DNA of 64,000 nt, taken from NCBI RefSeq assembly GCF_024124665.1, contig NZ_JAMXSB010000003.1, positions 186,001 through 250,000 of the forward strand, written 5' to 3'. Positions 34,352 to 42,883 of the stretch are shown here, one piece after another. Below the pieces are notes generated by a model that ran no database searches, had not been told where the DNA came from, and worked only from the letters and a program-made list of their open reading frames with translations. How positions within the stretch are numbered: the stretch's first letter is position 1; each line of letters starts with the position of its first letter. Source of the stretch: Pleionea sp. CnH1-48. GTDB lineage: Bacteria; Pseudomonadota; Gammaproteobacteria; Enterobacterales; Kangiellaceae. Position numbers and translations under genes: made by a program.

Positions 34352-35488
34352 ATGAACGTTTCTCATTTTCATTTTGTCAACGGCCAATGGACTCCTTCCT
34401 TACCCGATAAATCCAATGCCAATTGGCTGTTAGCCTTTGGCCACAAATCCCTGATGCAGGAAGAAGGCTTTATCCAGTCGGTACGCGCAAGCTTTCCCAA
34501 TGCAGAAATCATGGGTTGCACGACCAGTGGCGAAATCATTAACACTGAAGTCTATGATGACTCTATGGTCTTAACCGCTATCGAGTTCGCCAATACGCAA
34601 GTCAAAACGTCGCATGTTAATATCAAAGACTTTAATGATAGCTTTGCAGCAGGCGAGCATCTTTCTGCAACCATTGCCAAAGATAACCTGAAGCACATTT
34701 TTGTATTGTCTGACGGTCAACAGGTCAATGGCAGCTCATTGGTGAGAGGACTCGAAAAGAATCTGCCTCCAGGCGTATTAATTACGGGAGGATTGGCAGG
34801 AGATGGCGATCGCTTCGAAAGCACTTATATCTGGCATAACGAGCTGGCACAGGAAGGCTTAATTACGATAGGTGGATTATATGGTGACTCCATCAAGATT
34901 GGTCACGGTTCACTCGGTGGTTGGGATACATTTGGTCCTGATCGACTCGTAACGCAATCAGACGAGAACGTCCTTTACGAGCTTGACGATACCAATGCTT
35001 TAAAGCTTTATAAAGAATATCTTGGTGAGTATGTTCATGACCTACCCGCTTCAGCGTTGCTGTTCCCACTTTATGTCACACCTCCAGGTGGCTCTCCTGG
35101 TGTTGTTCGAACTATTTTGAGCATTGATGAAGACAAGCAATCCATGACCTTTGCAGGCAATGTTACTCAGGGTTCTTACGCCAAAATGATGCGAGCAAAT
35201 TTTGATCGGCTTATTGATGGGGCCGGCGAAGCAGCAGAAAACGCATTAAGCCTATCTTCAACTGAGTCCGTTGGTTTAGCTATTTTGATCAGCTGCGTAG
35301 GTCGCCGCTTAATTCTAAAACAACGAACAGAAGACGAGTTAGAAAGTGTCAGCGAAGTCATTCCTGATACGCCTCTGTGTGGGTTTTATTCTTATGGTGA
35401 AATCTCTCCTCTATTAGATACAGGGAGCTGCAAACTGCACAATCAAACCATGACAATAACCATGCTAACAGAAGACATTAATGCATAA
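34352..35488 (+). CDS. FIST-domain sensor protein (NosP family)
   Basis: 378-residue cytosolic protein covering FIST N and FIST C domains: FGHKSLMQEEGFIQSVRASF, IMGCTTSGEI, FVLSDGQQVNGSSLVRGL, ITGGLAGDGDRFEST and the C-terminal FYSYGEISP (a GEI/GEISP signature of FIST C). FIST proteins of the NosP group bind heme and sense nitric oxide, and are usually beside c-di-GMP enzymes or kinases. Here the gene overlaps a GGDEF-EAL gene by eight bases, so the two are surely co-translated and probably interact. Heme binding is inferred, not seen. Confidence 0.85.
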   Translation: MNVSHFHFVNGQWTPSLPDKSNANWLLAFGHKSLMQEEGFIQSVRASFPNAEIMGCTTSGEIINTEVYDDSMVLTAIEFANTQVKTSHVNIKDFNDSFAAGEHLSATIAKDNLKHIFVLSDGQQVNGSSLVRGLEKNLPPGVLITGGLAGDGDRFESTYIWHNELAQEGLITIGGLYGDSIKIGHGSLGGWDTFGPDRLVTQSDENVLYELDDTNALKLYKEYLGEYVHDLPASALLFPLYVTPPGGSPGVVRTILSIDEDKQSMTFAGNVTQGSYAKMMRANFDRLIDGAGEAAENALSLSSTESVGLAILISCVGRRLILKQRTEDELESVSEVIPDTPLCGFYSYGEISPLLDTGSCKLHNQTMTITMLTEDINA

Positions 35489-37382
35489 ACTTTTAAAGCG
35501 GCAACTCAATAAAAACTTAAAGTCTATTGATGACTTAACGCCCTTACAAGCATTTCTGGAAGCAATAGACAGCGCTTATGAACAGGCCGATAAAGATCGC
35601 CTGTTACTTGAGCGCTCGCTTGATCTCACTTCAAAAGAATTAAACGAACGCAACCAACAATTACGAAGCCAGGTTAAAGAACTCAACCACACCAAAAGCG
35701 AACTGGAACAGTCGCTTTCTACACTCAACGCAACCTTTGACGCAACAGGAGAGGCAACACTGGTATTTGATAGCGATGGCAAGCTGCAAAAATACAACAA
35801 AATGGCCGCGATGAACTTTGATGTCATTAGCGCTCATGCGGGCTCAAACTTTGTTATTTCTTATCTGTTATCAATCCTGCGACAAATAAAAGAATCAGGA
35901 GAACTGGTTAGCAAGCTGCGTCAATTAAAAACAGATAAACTTAAACACATCTCTGGTACGATTGAGTTTTATAATGGCAGCATTTATGAATATCACTCTC
36001 TACCACAAAAACGTAACAATGAACTGCTCGGTCGAGTATGGTGTGCACGAGACATTACCAACAAAAAGTTAAATGAAGCAAAGATATTCCATCAAGCTCA
36101 TCATGATGCATTAACAGGTTTACCTAATCGCACTTACCTGTTAAATCGGCTTGATATGGCCATTGACTATGCCGAAAAAAATAAGACCAAGGTAGTTGTT
36201 GCTTTTCTGGATCTTGATCACTTTAAAAAAGTGAACGACTCATGCGGTCACAAAAAAGGAGATATGTTGCTTATCGAAGCAACTTTGAGGATACAAAGTG
36301 TTTTGCGTAGGCATGATCTTCTTTCGCGCATTGGCGGTGATGAATTTGTGATACTAATGGAAAATATCAAATCTCCCAGCGTCGCAACCAACGTATGCAA
36401 ACGCATAATGGAAGAACTCAGTACCCCCTTTAAATTAGAACAGCAAGAGTTTTATATCTCCACCAGTATTGGCCTGAGTATTTGTCCTATTGATGACAGC
36501 AATGCAGAAGAACTCATACGCAAAGCCGATATCGCTATGTATCACGCAAAAGAAAAAGGCCGAGGTAATTTTCAGTACTTTGACCATGCGCTAGAACGTC
36601 TGGCGCTGCACCAGCTAGATGTAGAAAGTAAACTTAGACAAGCACTCAAAGATAGCGAGTTTGTTCTCCATTACCAACCTAGAGTCGATACTCAATCTCA
36701 CACAATCCACTCAGCCGAAGCACTCATACGTTGGCAACCTCCAGGTGAAACACCGATTCCACCGATGGAGTTTATTCCCATTGCTGAAAATACGGGCCTC
36801 ATTATCGAAATTGGAGATTGGGTACTCAATGAAGTCTGTCGTCAACTGGTTGAATGGAGCAATAACAACATAGAGCCGATATTTATCTCTCTTAATATCT
36901 CAGTCAAAGAATTGCTCTGTGCGAACTTCGTTGACCGAGTAGAATCAACACTCAATGAATATCAGGTGTCAGGGAAGTTACTTGAATTTGAAATTACTGA
37001 AACCATCATATTGGAAGACATAGAGCTGGTTTTGCAGCATCTTAATCGGCTACATAAGTTGGGTGTTTCTATATCCATTGATGATTTTGGTACTGGCTAT
37101 TCTTCTATGCAATACCTGCAAAAACTCCCAATAGATTGCTTAAAAATTGATAAGTCATTTATTTTAAATTCTGACAGAAGCGAACAAAATAGTGCTATTG
37201 TCAGCGCCATTATTGCGTTGGGCCATGGCCTGAAACTTAAAGTTATCGCAGAGGGCGTTGAAACTCTGACCGTGTCCGAAATCCTTTCAGAAAAACAATG
37301 TGATCTGCAACAAGGCTATTATCATTACAAACCTATGCCTGCTGCTCACCTCACAGAGTTACTTAATACTCAAACTCCATAA
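35481..37382 (+). CDS. PAS-GGDEF-EAL cyclic di-GMP enzyme
   Basis: 633 residues: an N-terminal coiled coil (about 25-80, LLERSLDLTSKELNERN...), a PAS-like domain (about 80-190), GGDEF (about 200-365) and EAL (about 380-630). The GGDEF motif RIGGDEFVILM is intact, with RxxD (RRHD) five residues before it. The EAL residues also look intact: AEALIRW, LNISVKELL, FEITETIIL, DDFGTGYSSMQ, KIDKSF and AEGVET. Both cyclase and phosphodiesterase activity are therefore possible. No membrane segment. It overlaps the FIST gene by eight bases; the FIST partner probably switches its activity. Confidence 0.92.
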   Translation: MHKLLKRQLNKNLKSIDDLTPLQAFLEAIDSAYEQADKDRLLLERSLDLTSKELNERNQQLRSQVKELNHTKSELEQSLSTLNATFDATGEATLVFDSDGKLQKYNKMAAMNFDVISAHAGSNFVISYLLSILRQIKESGELVSKLRQLKTDKLKHISGTIEFYNGSIYEYHSLPQKRNNELLGRVWCARDITNKKLNEAKIFHQAHHDALTGLPNRTYLLNRLDMAIDYAEKNKTKVVVAFLDLDHFKKVNDSCGHKKGDMLLIEATLRIQSVLRRHDLLSRIGGDEFVILMENIKSPSVATNVCKRIMEELSTPFKLEQQEFYISTSIGLSICPIDDSNAEELIRKADIAMYHAKEKGRGNFQYFDHALERLALHQLDVESKLRQALKDSEFVLHYQPRVDTQSHTIHSAEALIRWQPPGETPIPPMEFIPIAENTGLIIEIGDWVLNEVCRQLVEWSNNNIEPIFISLNISVKELLCANFVDRVESTLNEYQVSGKLLEFEITETIILEDIELVLQHLNRLHKLGVSISIDDFGTGYSSMQYLQKLPIDCLKIDKSFILNSDRSEQNSAIVSAIIALGHGLKLKVIAEGVETLTVSEILSEKQCDLQQGYYHYKPMPAAHLTELLNTQTP

Positions 37383-37988
37383 AAGGTACCCATTTCAAAT
37401 TCCAGCGATATCCTTTGTTTTAATTGAAAGCAACGAAGTAGTGATCTCAAACTTAATTCAGCTTTGCCGTGGCCTTACCCCCACTCATCTCATGGAGAAA
37501 TAAGCCAAACTTTGTCTATAACGCTGTCTATAAAGAGAATCATAACACCACAAAATACATGGTTATCAATCCCAATTTGATGAATCACTAAAACTTAATA
37601 ACCTTATATTCTATGCGACAAAAATTGACGCACGAGCCGCTATACTTTGTCTTGCCTTAAAAATTTAAACAATTTGTCTAAATTTTGAAGTGAGTTATTG
37701 TTAACTGCTCATCTTTGGAGTAAAAGTGTGAATCGGAGTTACTTTCTCTCGTGATGAATCTCAGCAACGGAATCTCCATTTATTATAAATGGCCAAACTT
37801 GGGTGCCGAATTAACAATACTCAATCAAATTGAGTGTTTTTTGAACTCCTTACTTTTCATGTGTGATATAACAGAATAGAATGATTGAAAACTTATTGTT
37901 CGATGTAAATATTACACACATTGTTCGGTAGAATGTTCACAAAGCACATCCTAAAATTCTCTCGACACAGGATGGAACTGTAATAAAT
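37383..37988. other. Intergenic region before the AraC-family gene
   Basis: About 600 bases without a supportable gene. It contains a small palindrome, CCATTTA-TTA-TAAATGG (37776-37792), and direct repeats of ATTGTTCG close to the AraC gene. No terminator with a U-tract was found for the GGDEF-EAL gene, and no RNA gene was recognised. Confidence 0.45.
37895..37927 (+). promoter_or_regulatory. Direct repeats upstream of the AraC-family gene
   Basis: ATTGTTCG occurs at 37895-37902 and again at 37920-37927, starts 25 bases apart, about 60-95 bases before the AraC-family start. Direct repeats of this kind are common AraC-type operators, so autoregulation is possible. Confidence 0.3.
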
Positions 37989-39032
37989 ATGACAACACTT
38001 TATAACGGCCAACTTCGTACTATCAAACTTAAGTATGCGAGAAGTTGTATTGAGTTTGTTTTATCAGAGTACCTTGTACCTGTTGAGCACCTGTTACGGT
38101 GCACCAACATAAAATACAGTGCTATTCACAATGATGACTATCTGATTTCATCAGACGATTTTATTCAGCTTTGCCAAAATGCCATTGAGCTGACAAATAA
38201 CCCTCACTTGGGTTTATTGATTGGTAATCGCTTGAATATCTGTTCGTTGAAAGAGTTAGGCTATGCGCTCATTAGCAGTGAAGATCTATGGTCTACATTG
38301 GAATTTGTGCTTGATGAAATTAATAAAGAGTTTTTAGCATTCCAGTTTGAACAGTCGCTCCATACCGACAAAGGCGTCGTCTATCTGGATGTTATGCCAG
38401 AAACACAGGCGATAGAACAATTTATTGTTGAAACGCTATTTTCTTTTGCGTTCAACTTAACTCGTTATTTAAAAGTTCCGCACAGCGACAAAATAGAGTA
38501 CCACTTCGCCTTTGATGCCAATGACGACTATCCCTACGAAATGCTGTTTCCCAACGTTCGCACCAGCTCGGGCCGGAATTACATTGTTCTTCCCCAAGAA
38601 GCTCTACACACAGCATCTCCTCTAGCAGATAAAAATACGTTTCATTCTGCACGACAAGTACGCCTGAGAATGAATGAACACGAACATTGCAACTCATTAG
38701 AAGAAAAAATCAAAAATATTTTATTAAATGCTGAGTATGAGTTACCGACACTCGATATGGTTGCAGAGCAATTGTTTTCGACGCCATGGACTATCAGCCG
38801 CAAGCTGAAAAAGTCTGGCACATCGTTTCAAGCTCTGGTGGATGAAGTTCGTATTAACAAAGCATCACATCTATTAGCGCATTCCAAAGTCAATGTCAGT
38901 GATATTTCTCAGATGTTGGGCTATAGTGATGTGTCCAGTTTTCGACGAGCATTTCGTCGCTGGTTTGGTGTATCGCCAAGAGAGTATCGCGACTCTAAAC
39001 GCAGCTCAACAAGCAATGAAGCCCTCGTTTAA
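37989..39032 (+). CDS. AraC-family transcriptional regulator
   Basis: 347 residues with the two-domain layout of the OruR/GliR-like AraC group: an N-terminal ligand/oligomerisation domain (about 20-210, with IQLCQNAIELTNNPHLGLLIGNRL) and a C-terminal double HTH (about 245-340: LPTLDMVAEQLFSTPWTISRKLKKSG, VDEVRINKASHLLAHSKVNV, ISQMLGYSDVSSFRRAFRRWFGVSPREYR). The inducer and targets are not evident. The nearest genes are the convergent ceramidase gene and the upstream c-di-GMP operon. A strong bidirectional terminator follows. Confidence 0.93.
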   Translation: MTTLYNGQLRTIKLKYARSCIEFVLSEYLVPVEHLLRCTNIKYSAIHNDDYLISSDDFIQLCQNAIELTNNPHLGLLIGNRLNICSLKELGYALISSEDLWSTLEFVLDEINKEFLAFQFEQSLHTDKGVVYLDVMPETQAIEQFIVETLFSFAFNLTRYLKVPHSDKIEYHFAFDANDDYPYEMLFPNVRTSSGRNYIVLPQEALHTASPLADKNTFHSARQVRLRMNEHEHCNSLEEKIKNILLNAEYELPTLDMVAEQLFSTPWTISRKLKKSGTSFQALVDEVRINKASHLLAHSKVNVSDISQMLGYSDVSSFRRAFRRWFGVSPREYRDSKRSSTSNEALV

Positions 39033-39051
39033 CTGATAAAGAACTCACAAT

Positions 39052-39077
39052 AAAAAAGCAGCGAAAGCTGCTTTTTT
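39052..39077. terminator. Bidirectional rho-independent terminator
   Basis: AGCAGC and GCTGCT around a GAAA tetraloop (39057-39072), with A-run before and T-run after; serves the AraC gene and the convergent ceramidase gene. Confidence 0.93.
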
Positions 39078-39095
39078 ATTGCCCGTAAATATTAT

Positions 39096-41603
39096 CTACT
39101 GCACTAAGAAACGTTCCCAGCTACCTATCGCAGTCCGGTTGGCATTGGCTCTGCCATTGCTCTCTGCAACAACATAGCGGTTATGAGCACTTTTTAGTGA
39201 AATTCTATCTCCCCTTGCAAGACACCCTTGCTCATCACTATGGTTAACCAGTCGAAACATTTCCCAACTGCCCACTTGAGTACGGTCAGCATCTAACGCA
39301 CCAGAAGGTTGAGCACTGAAGTAATAACCGGCACTGGTTTTTAAAGTCACCGAATCACCATGGCGAGCACAGCTATCCTGATTCAATTTTCGCAGTTCAA
39401 ATTGCTCCCACGCTCCCACTTTGTTGCGATTGGCATTGACCGTATTCCCTCCATTACTTTCTGCCACCAGAAAAGTATTATGAGCCGACTTCAAAGCAAC
39501 ACGTTGGCTACGCGTATTTAAAGAAAAGCTTCTTGATGTACCGCTGTAAGCCTTAACCTTGCCAGTCCAACCGTTTTTCCAATTGCCTTTATGCACGATA
39601 CGATAAGTTCCTGTGGGTGTATTCTCATCAGTATCCCAATGAATATCAGCAAATGAACAGGCAAGACAATCAAAGGCAGTATCACGACGCCATTCATAAC
39701 GAGTCGAAAAGTCTTTATCCGTCAAAAAGGTCTGCCACTGTCCACCAACCCATCTTTGCACTTCTAGAAAACTATCTTGAATGCGAAAGTTATTCTTGGG
39801 ATGACCAGATCGAAAAGACACTTTAATAGAATCCCCTTGCTGGTAACTGCTGCTTGCATTCGACATTACCTGCCCAAAAGATTCCCATAAACGTTTATCG
39901 TCATAAACCACACCAATGGTTGGAATAATTTGCAAAGACTCACGATCTTGTGGCGTAGGCCCAGCAGCGACATTAGCGTTGGCAACAATGGCGTTGGCTA
40001 AACCAGCATAAACTTGAAGATAAGCAGGCAGTGTATTAGGCCCAAAGAGAGTATGCCCCCCTTCGTAATGCTGCATGCTGAACTCTTCTGGCGTGGTAAT
40101 GTAACCTTGATAAGAATTCGCTAAACCAGCAATCACAACTTCAGTCACACCCACGGCTGTTAATCGGTCCAACACTAACCGCTTAAGACGACGTCCAGCC
40201 ATTGTCGTCATCTCACCATTAACCGCAACAATAGCTAACGAATCCACAACAAATAATTGAAAAGGCGCTATACCCGCATAAAGTTCTGTCCCCAGTGCTT
40301 TGCGGTTAACTAATGTTGGCTTAGGGTACTGGCAAGGATCATTATCGGTTTCGCCAAATAACCCACTGGCAGACACGGCATCTAATAATGCAAACAAAGG
40401 ATAACCATCGATAATGGCTTCAAAGAGATTGCTGCTTTTATTCCAGACAACACCTTCGTTATCAACAGTCATGCCTTCTACCACACCAGGAATATTAGAA
40501 GGGCCATCCCATCCCGCACCTGCCGCCATCGACCAACCCAATGCACCTTCACAAACGGATTGAGTTCCGCGTTGAGTAAATTCATTGGATACTGAGTAAC
40601 CCGGCATAAAAACATGTTGATGACGGTAATCAAGGTGACCAGACAACTTTTGCGACGCGTTGTTATACAAACTCATTGCTTTGTTAAGTTGTTTGGTCGC
40701 AGAAATCATGGTGTTTTCAAGTCCATTGCTACCACACCCATTCTCGGGCCCACACACGTGAGGCGAAACATCCCCCTGATTACTATTGGCAAATGCAGCA
40801 ACAAAGGTTAGTGCTTGGTCATAACGAGTTTGCTTGTCTTTCTCAAACAACATAGAAGCAACGCCTTTGTTATCTGAGCTAATAAATCGTTGTTGATTAC
40901 TATTGGAAGTTGTGTGAACAGGAAACCAATTAAGCATGCCAATTTCGGTACCGTCATCACGAACAAACTTTAATAAGGTCATTGTTTTGTCGGTGTTGTG
41001 CGAAAACTGCTGATGCTCTGGGTTTTTACTATAAGGCAATGGACTTCGGTTAATGCTGGTATTTAACAACTCACCACGATTAACAAAAATGTTACCTGAA
41101 GCTAGCGTAGAAGTTGCCCTAACAATCGATTGAAAAATACCTTCGGTAATCGCGTTAAAATTATCTTTGTCATAACCTAACGCTGTCATATTAAGCATTA
41201 AAAAATGATCGTAACCACCTGGGCCAACATGTGTGTGCGTTGCGGTTAACATAACGTTACTGGCATCGTAACGGCTGCCATAACGATTCTTTAGCTTTTT
41301 AACGACAGCTAACTTCACACTTTGTGGAATACTCATCAAGTCAGCGCTAACAAAAGCCACTCGCTTGCCACTGGATGGATGCTCAATAACATAAGCTCGC
41401 GACCAAAGACGCGTGTGGATGCCTTTTGTCTTTTGCCCGATCTCGCCATATCCGACCATTCCAGCTTCGGCAGCAGGTCCGGTCACATCATAAATACCGC
41501 TACCGACTAACCAATCCCCGGCACTAACCCAGGATGAAAAAACAAAAGCTATCAGCAACGTTAACCGTTGATTACGATTTAAGAATACATTCTTTTGACT
41601 CAC
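39096..41603 (-). CDS. Secreted neutral ceramidase with C-terminal fascin-like beta-trefoil
   Basis: Hydrolyses the amide of ceramide to sphingosine and fatty acid. 835 residues: signal peptide (LTLLIAFVFSSWVSA), ceramidase domains to about residue 700 with the zinc motif ATHTHVGPGGYDH and the nucleophile Ser in NSNQGDVSPHVCG, followed by three fascin-like repeats (VALKSAHNTFLVAESNGG...WEQFEL, VTLKTSAGYYFSA...WEMFRL, ISLKSAHNRYVVAESNG...WERFLVQ) absent from minimal ceramidases. I use the GTG at 41603, which has AAGGGGAAG upstream; a frame 18 codons longer is possible. The upstream LuxR gene is on the same strand. Host sphingolipid is the natural substrate guess. Confidence 0.92.
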   Translation of the reverse strand: MSQKNVFLNRNQRLTLLIAFVFSSWVSAGDWLVGSGIYDVTGPAAEAGMVGYGEIGQKTKGIHTRLWSRAYVIEHPSSGKRVAFVSADLMSIPQSVKLAVVKKLKNRYGSRYDASNVMLTATHTHVGPGGYDHFLMLNMTALGYDKDNFNAITEGIFQSIVRATSTLASGNIFVNRGELLNTSINRSPLPYSKNPEHQQFSHNTDKTMTLLKFVRDDGTEIGMLNWFPVHTTSNSNQQRFISSDNKGVASMLFEKDKQTRYDQALTFVAAFANSNQGDVSPHVCGPENGCGSNGLENTMISATKQLNKAMSLYNNASQKLSGHLDYRHQHVFMPGYSVSNEFTQRGTQSVCEGALGWSMAAGAGWDGPSNIPGVVEGMTVDNEGVVWNKSSNLFEAIIDGYPLFALLDAVSASGLFGETDNDPCQYPKPTLVNRKALGTELYAGIAPFQLFVVDSLAIVAVNGEMTTMAGRRLKRLVLDRLTAVGVTEVVIAGLANSYQGYITTPEEFSMQHYEGGHTLFGPNTLPAYLQVYAGLANAIVANANVAAGPTPQDRESLQIIPTIGVVYDDKRLWESFGQVMSNASSSYQQGDSIKVSFRSGHPKNNFRIQDSFLEVQRWVGGQWQTFLTDKDFSTRYEWRRDTAFDCLACSFADIHWDTDENTPTGTYRIVHKGNWKNGWTGKVKAYSGTSRSFSLNTRSQRVALKSAHNTFLVAESNGGNTVNANRNKVGAWEQFELRKLNQDSCARHGDSVTLKTSAGYYFSAQPSGALDADRTQVGSWEMFRLVNHSDEQGCLARGDRISLKSAHNRYVVAESNGRANANRTAIGSWERFLVQ

Positions 41604-41619
41604 ACTCTTCCCCTTATTA

Positions 41620-41675
41620 CTCAGTAAACTGAGCCGCGTGACGACAAAACAATGCAAGCGTAAGTCGTTTACGAC
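41620..41675 (-). promoter_or_regulatory. Small dyads between the LuxR and ceramidase genes
   Basis: CTCAG-TAAA-CTGAG (41620-41633) and GTCGT-TT-ACGAC (41664-41675) lie in the 134-bp gap directly upstream of the ceramidase start. Either could be an operator for the LuxR-type regulator encoded next door. Confidence 0.3.
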
Positions 41676-41737
41676 ATCAGTGAATGATCTATAAAGGTGT
41701 ACTATGAGTAGTGGTATTCAACTATAGTAAAAACAAC

Positions 41738-42688
41738 CTAATCAACAGGTTCTGTTTCACTACGATTTAAATGTAAGCGAGCTAATTCGCCACGACTGGA
41801 TATGTTGAGTTTTTTATAAATACGATACAAATGGTTGGATATGGTGGATGGTGCCACGCACAACTCTTTGGCAACTTCTTTAAATGTTAAACCTCGTACA
41901 ATCCAGTCAACAATTTGTGACTCTCTACTGGTCAATTGATCAAGCGGGCTAGCAGAACAAATCATCACCTGAAATAAACTGCCTAAGGGCTTAATAACGA
42001 GCTTCCAATCTGCCATCAGATAAAATGTTTTTTCTTCTAACGGCAAAGTCAGTCGTTGCTCTTCATTACTAACACCCGATGCTCTTAAATAATCAAAAAA
42101 CCCGGCCTGAGTTTCTAAATAATATCCTTTGCTGTCACAAATTGCGGCAGCACAACATGATTTAATAGTGCCTAAATGTAGAAAATAATTATGTGATGAA
42201 GCCGCCATTAAATGATAAGTCAGACGATTCATGGTTGTTCTTTCGGCTTCATTAAAATCATCATCCAATGCAAAACGATACAGACTGAATAAAGTATACA
42301 AACCACTTTCAGTTTCACGGTGCAATGTAGACAAGACACGAGAGATACCATAAGGCTGGTAAAGTTGCTTATATAAAGAGGACTGAAAGAACTCCTGATC
42401 AGGAATGACCTTACTCATAATGACGGGACGGTCAAGGTTTGCTAGTGCCCGATCTTTAACGGGATTTAGCTCTAGTGTGTCACCAAAACGTCGATAAAAA
42501 TGTTCATCTAAACCATAGTGTTCGGAGTAATGAAACTCTTTATTTTTAAAGTGACCAGTGCCCCAAAAAGCAGCATCAAAACGCATCACTTGGCGCAAGG
42601 CCGTTAGCACCCAAGGCCTAAACTCGGCGACATTCAAGCAAGAGGACTGAAGATAAAGATCACGAATAAAAGCCTCGATATTCAACAT
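41738..42688 (-). CDS. LuxR-family transcriptional regulator
   Basis: 316 residues. The C-terminal LuxR/GerE HTH (about 250-305) is clear: LTSRESQIVDWIVRGLTFKE, VAKELCVAPSTISNHLYRIYKKL. The N-terminal part (FDAAFWGTGHFKNKEFHYSEHYG) resembles a GAF-like sensory region and is not a recognisable autoinducer domain. Lies directly upstream of the ceramidase gene on the same strand, 134 bp apart, so it likely regulates ceramidase. Start uncertain: ATG 42688 has GGAG only three bases away; a GTG three codons upstream is the alternative. Confidence 0.88.
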   Translation of the reverse strand: MLNIEAFIRDLYLQSSCLNVAEFRPWVLTALRQVMRFDAAFWGTGHFKNKEFHYSEHYGLDEHFYRRFGDTLELNPVKDRALANLDRPVIMSKVIPDQEFFQSSLYKQLYQPYGISRVLSTLHRETESGLYTLFSLYRFALDDDFNEAERTTMNRLTYHLMAASSHNYFLHLGTIKSCCAAAICDSKGYYLETQAGFFDYLRASGVSNEEQRLTLPLEEKTFYLMADWKLVIKPLGSLFQVMICSASPLDQLTSRESQIVDWIVRGLTFKEVAKELCVAPSTISNHLYRIYKKLNISSRGELARLHLNRSETEPVD

Positions 42689-42834
42689 CAACTCCACACA
42701 CTGCCTGAAATAAAAATTATCGTTTTATAGTTATCGACTTCATACAAAAGCAGAACAGAGTGAGTGTCAAGAGGTCTAAGGGTTGAAATATTTACGATAA
42801 ATAATTTAGCAAGAAAAGGACTGGTAATATCTCA

Positions 42835-42870
42835 ATAAAAAGCGAGCGAAGCCGATCACTCGGCTTCGCT
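42835..42870 (-). terminator. Rho-independent terminator after the subtilase gene
   Basis: AGCGAAGCCGA (42845-42855) and TCGGCTTCGCT (42860-42870) form a perfect 11-bp stem with loop TCAC; the minus strand then reads CGCTTTTTATT. Confidence 0.88.
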
Positions 42871-42883
42871 TTCTTTCACATGC

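Noticed and set aside
37300-37503. Plus-strand frame ending LIQLCRGLTPTHLMEK, faintly like a segment of the downstream AraC protein (FIQLCQNAIEL)
   Set aside because: The shared text is only a 13-base stretch; the frame overlaps the GGDEF-EAL gene, lacks a ribosome site and has no further AraC-like sequence. Not enough to call a pseudogene.
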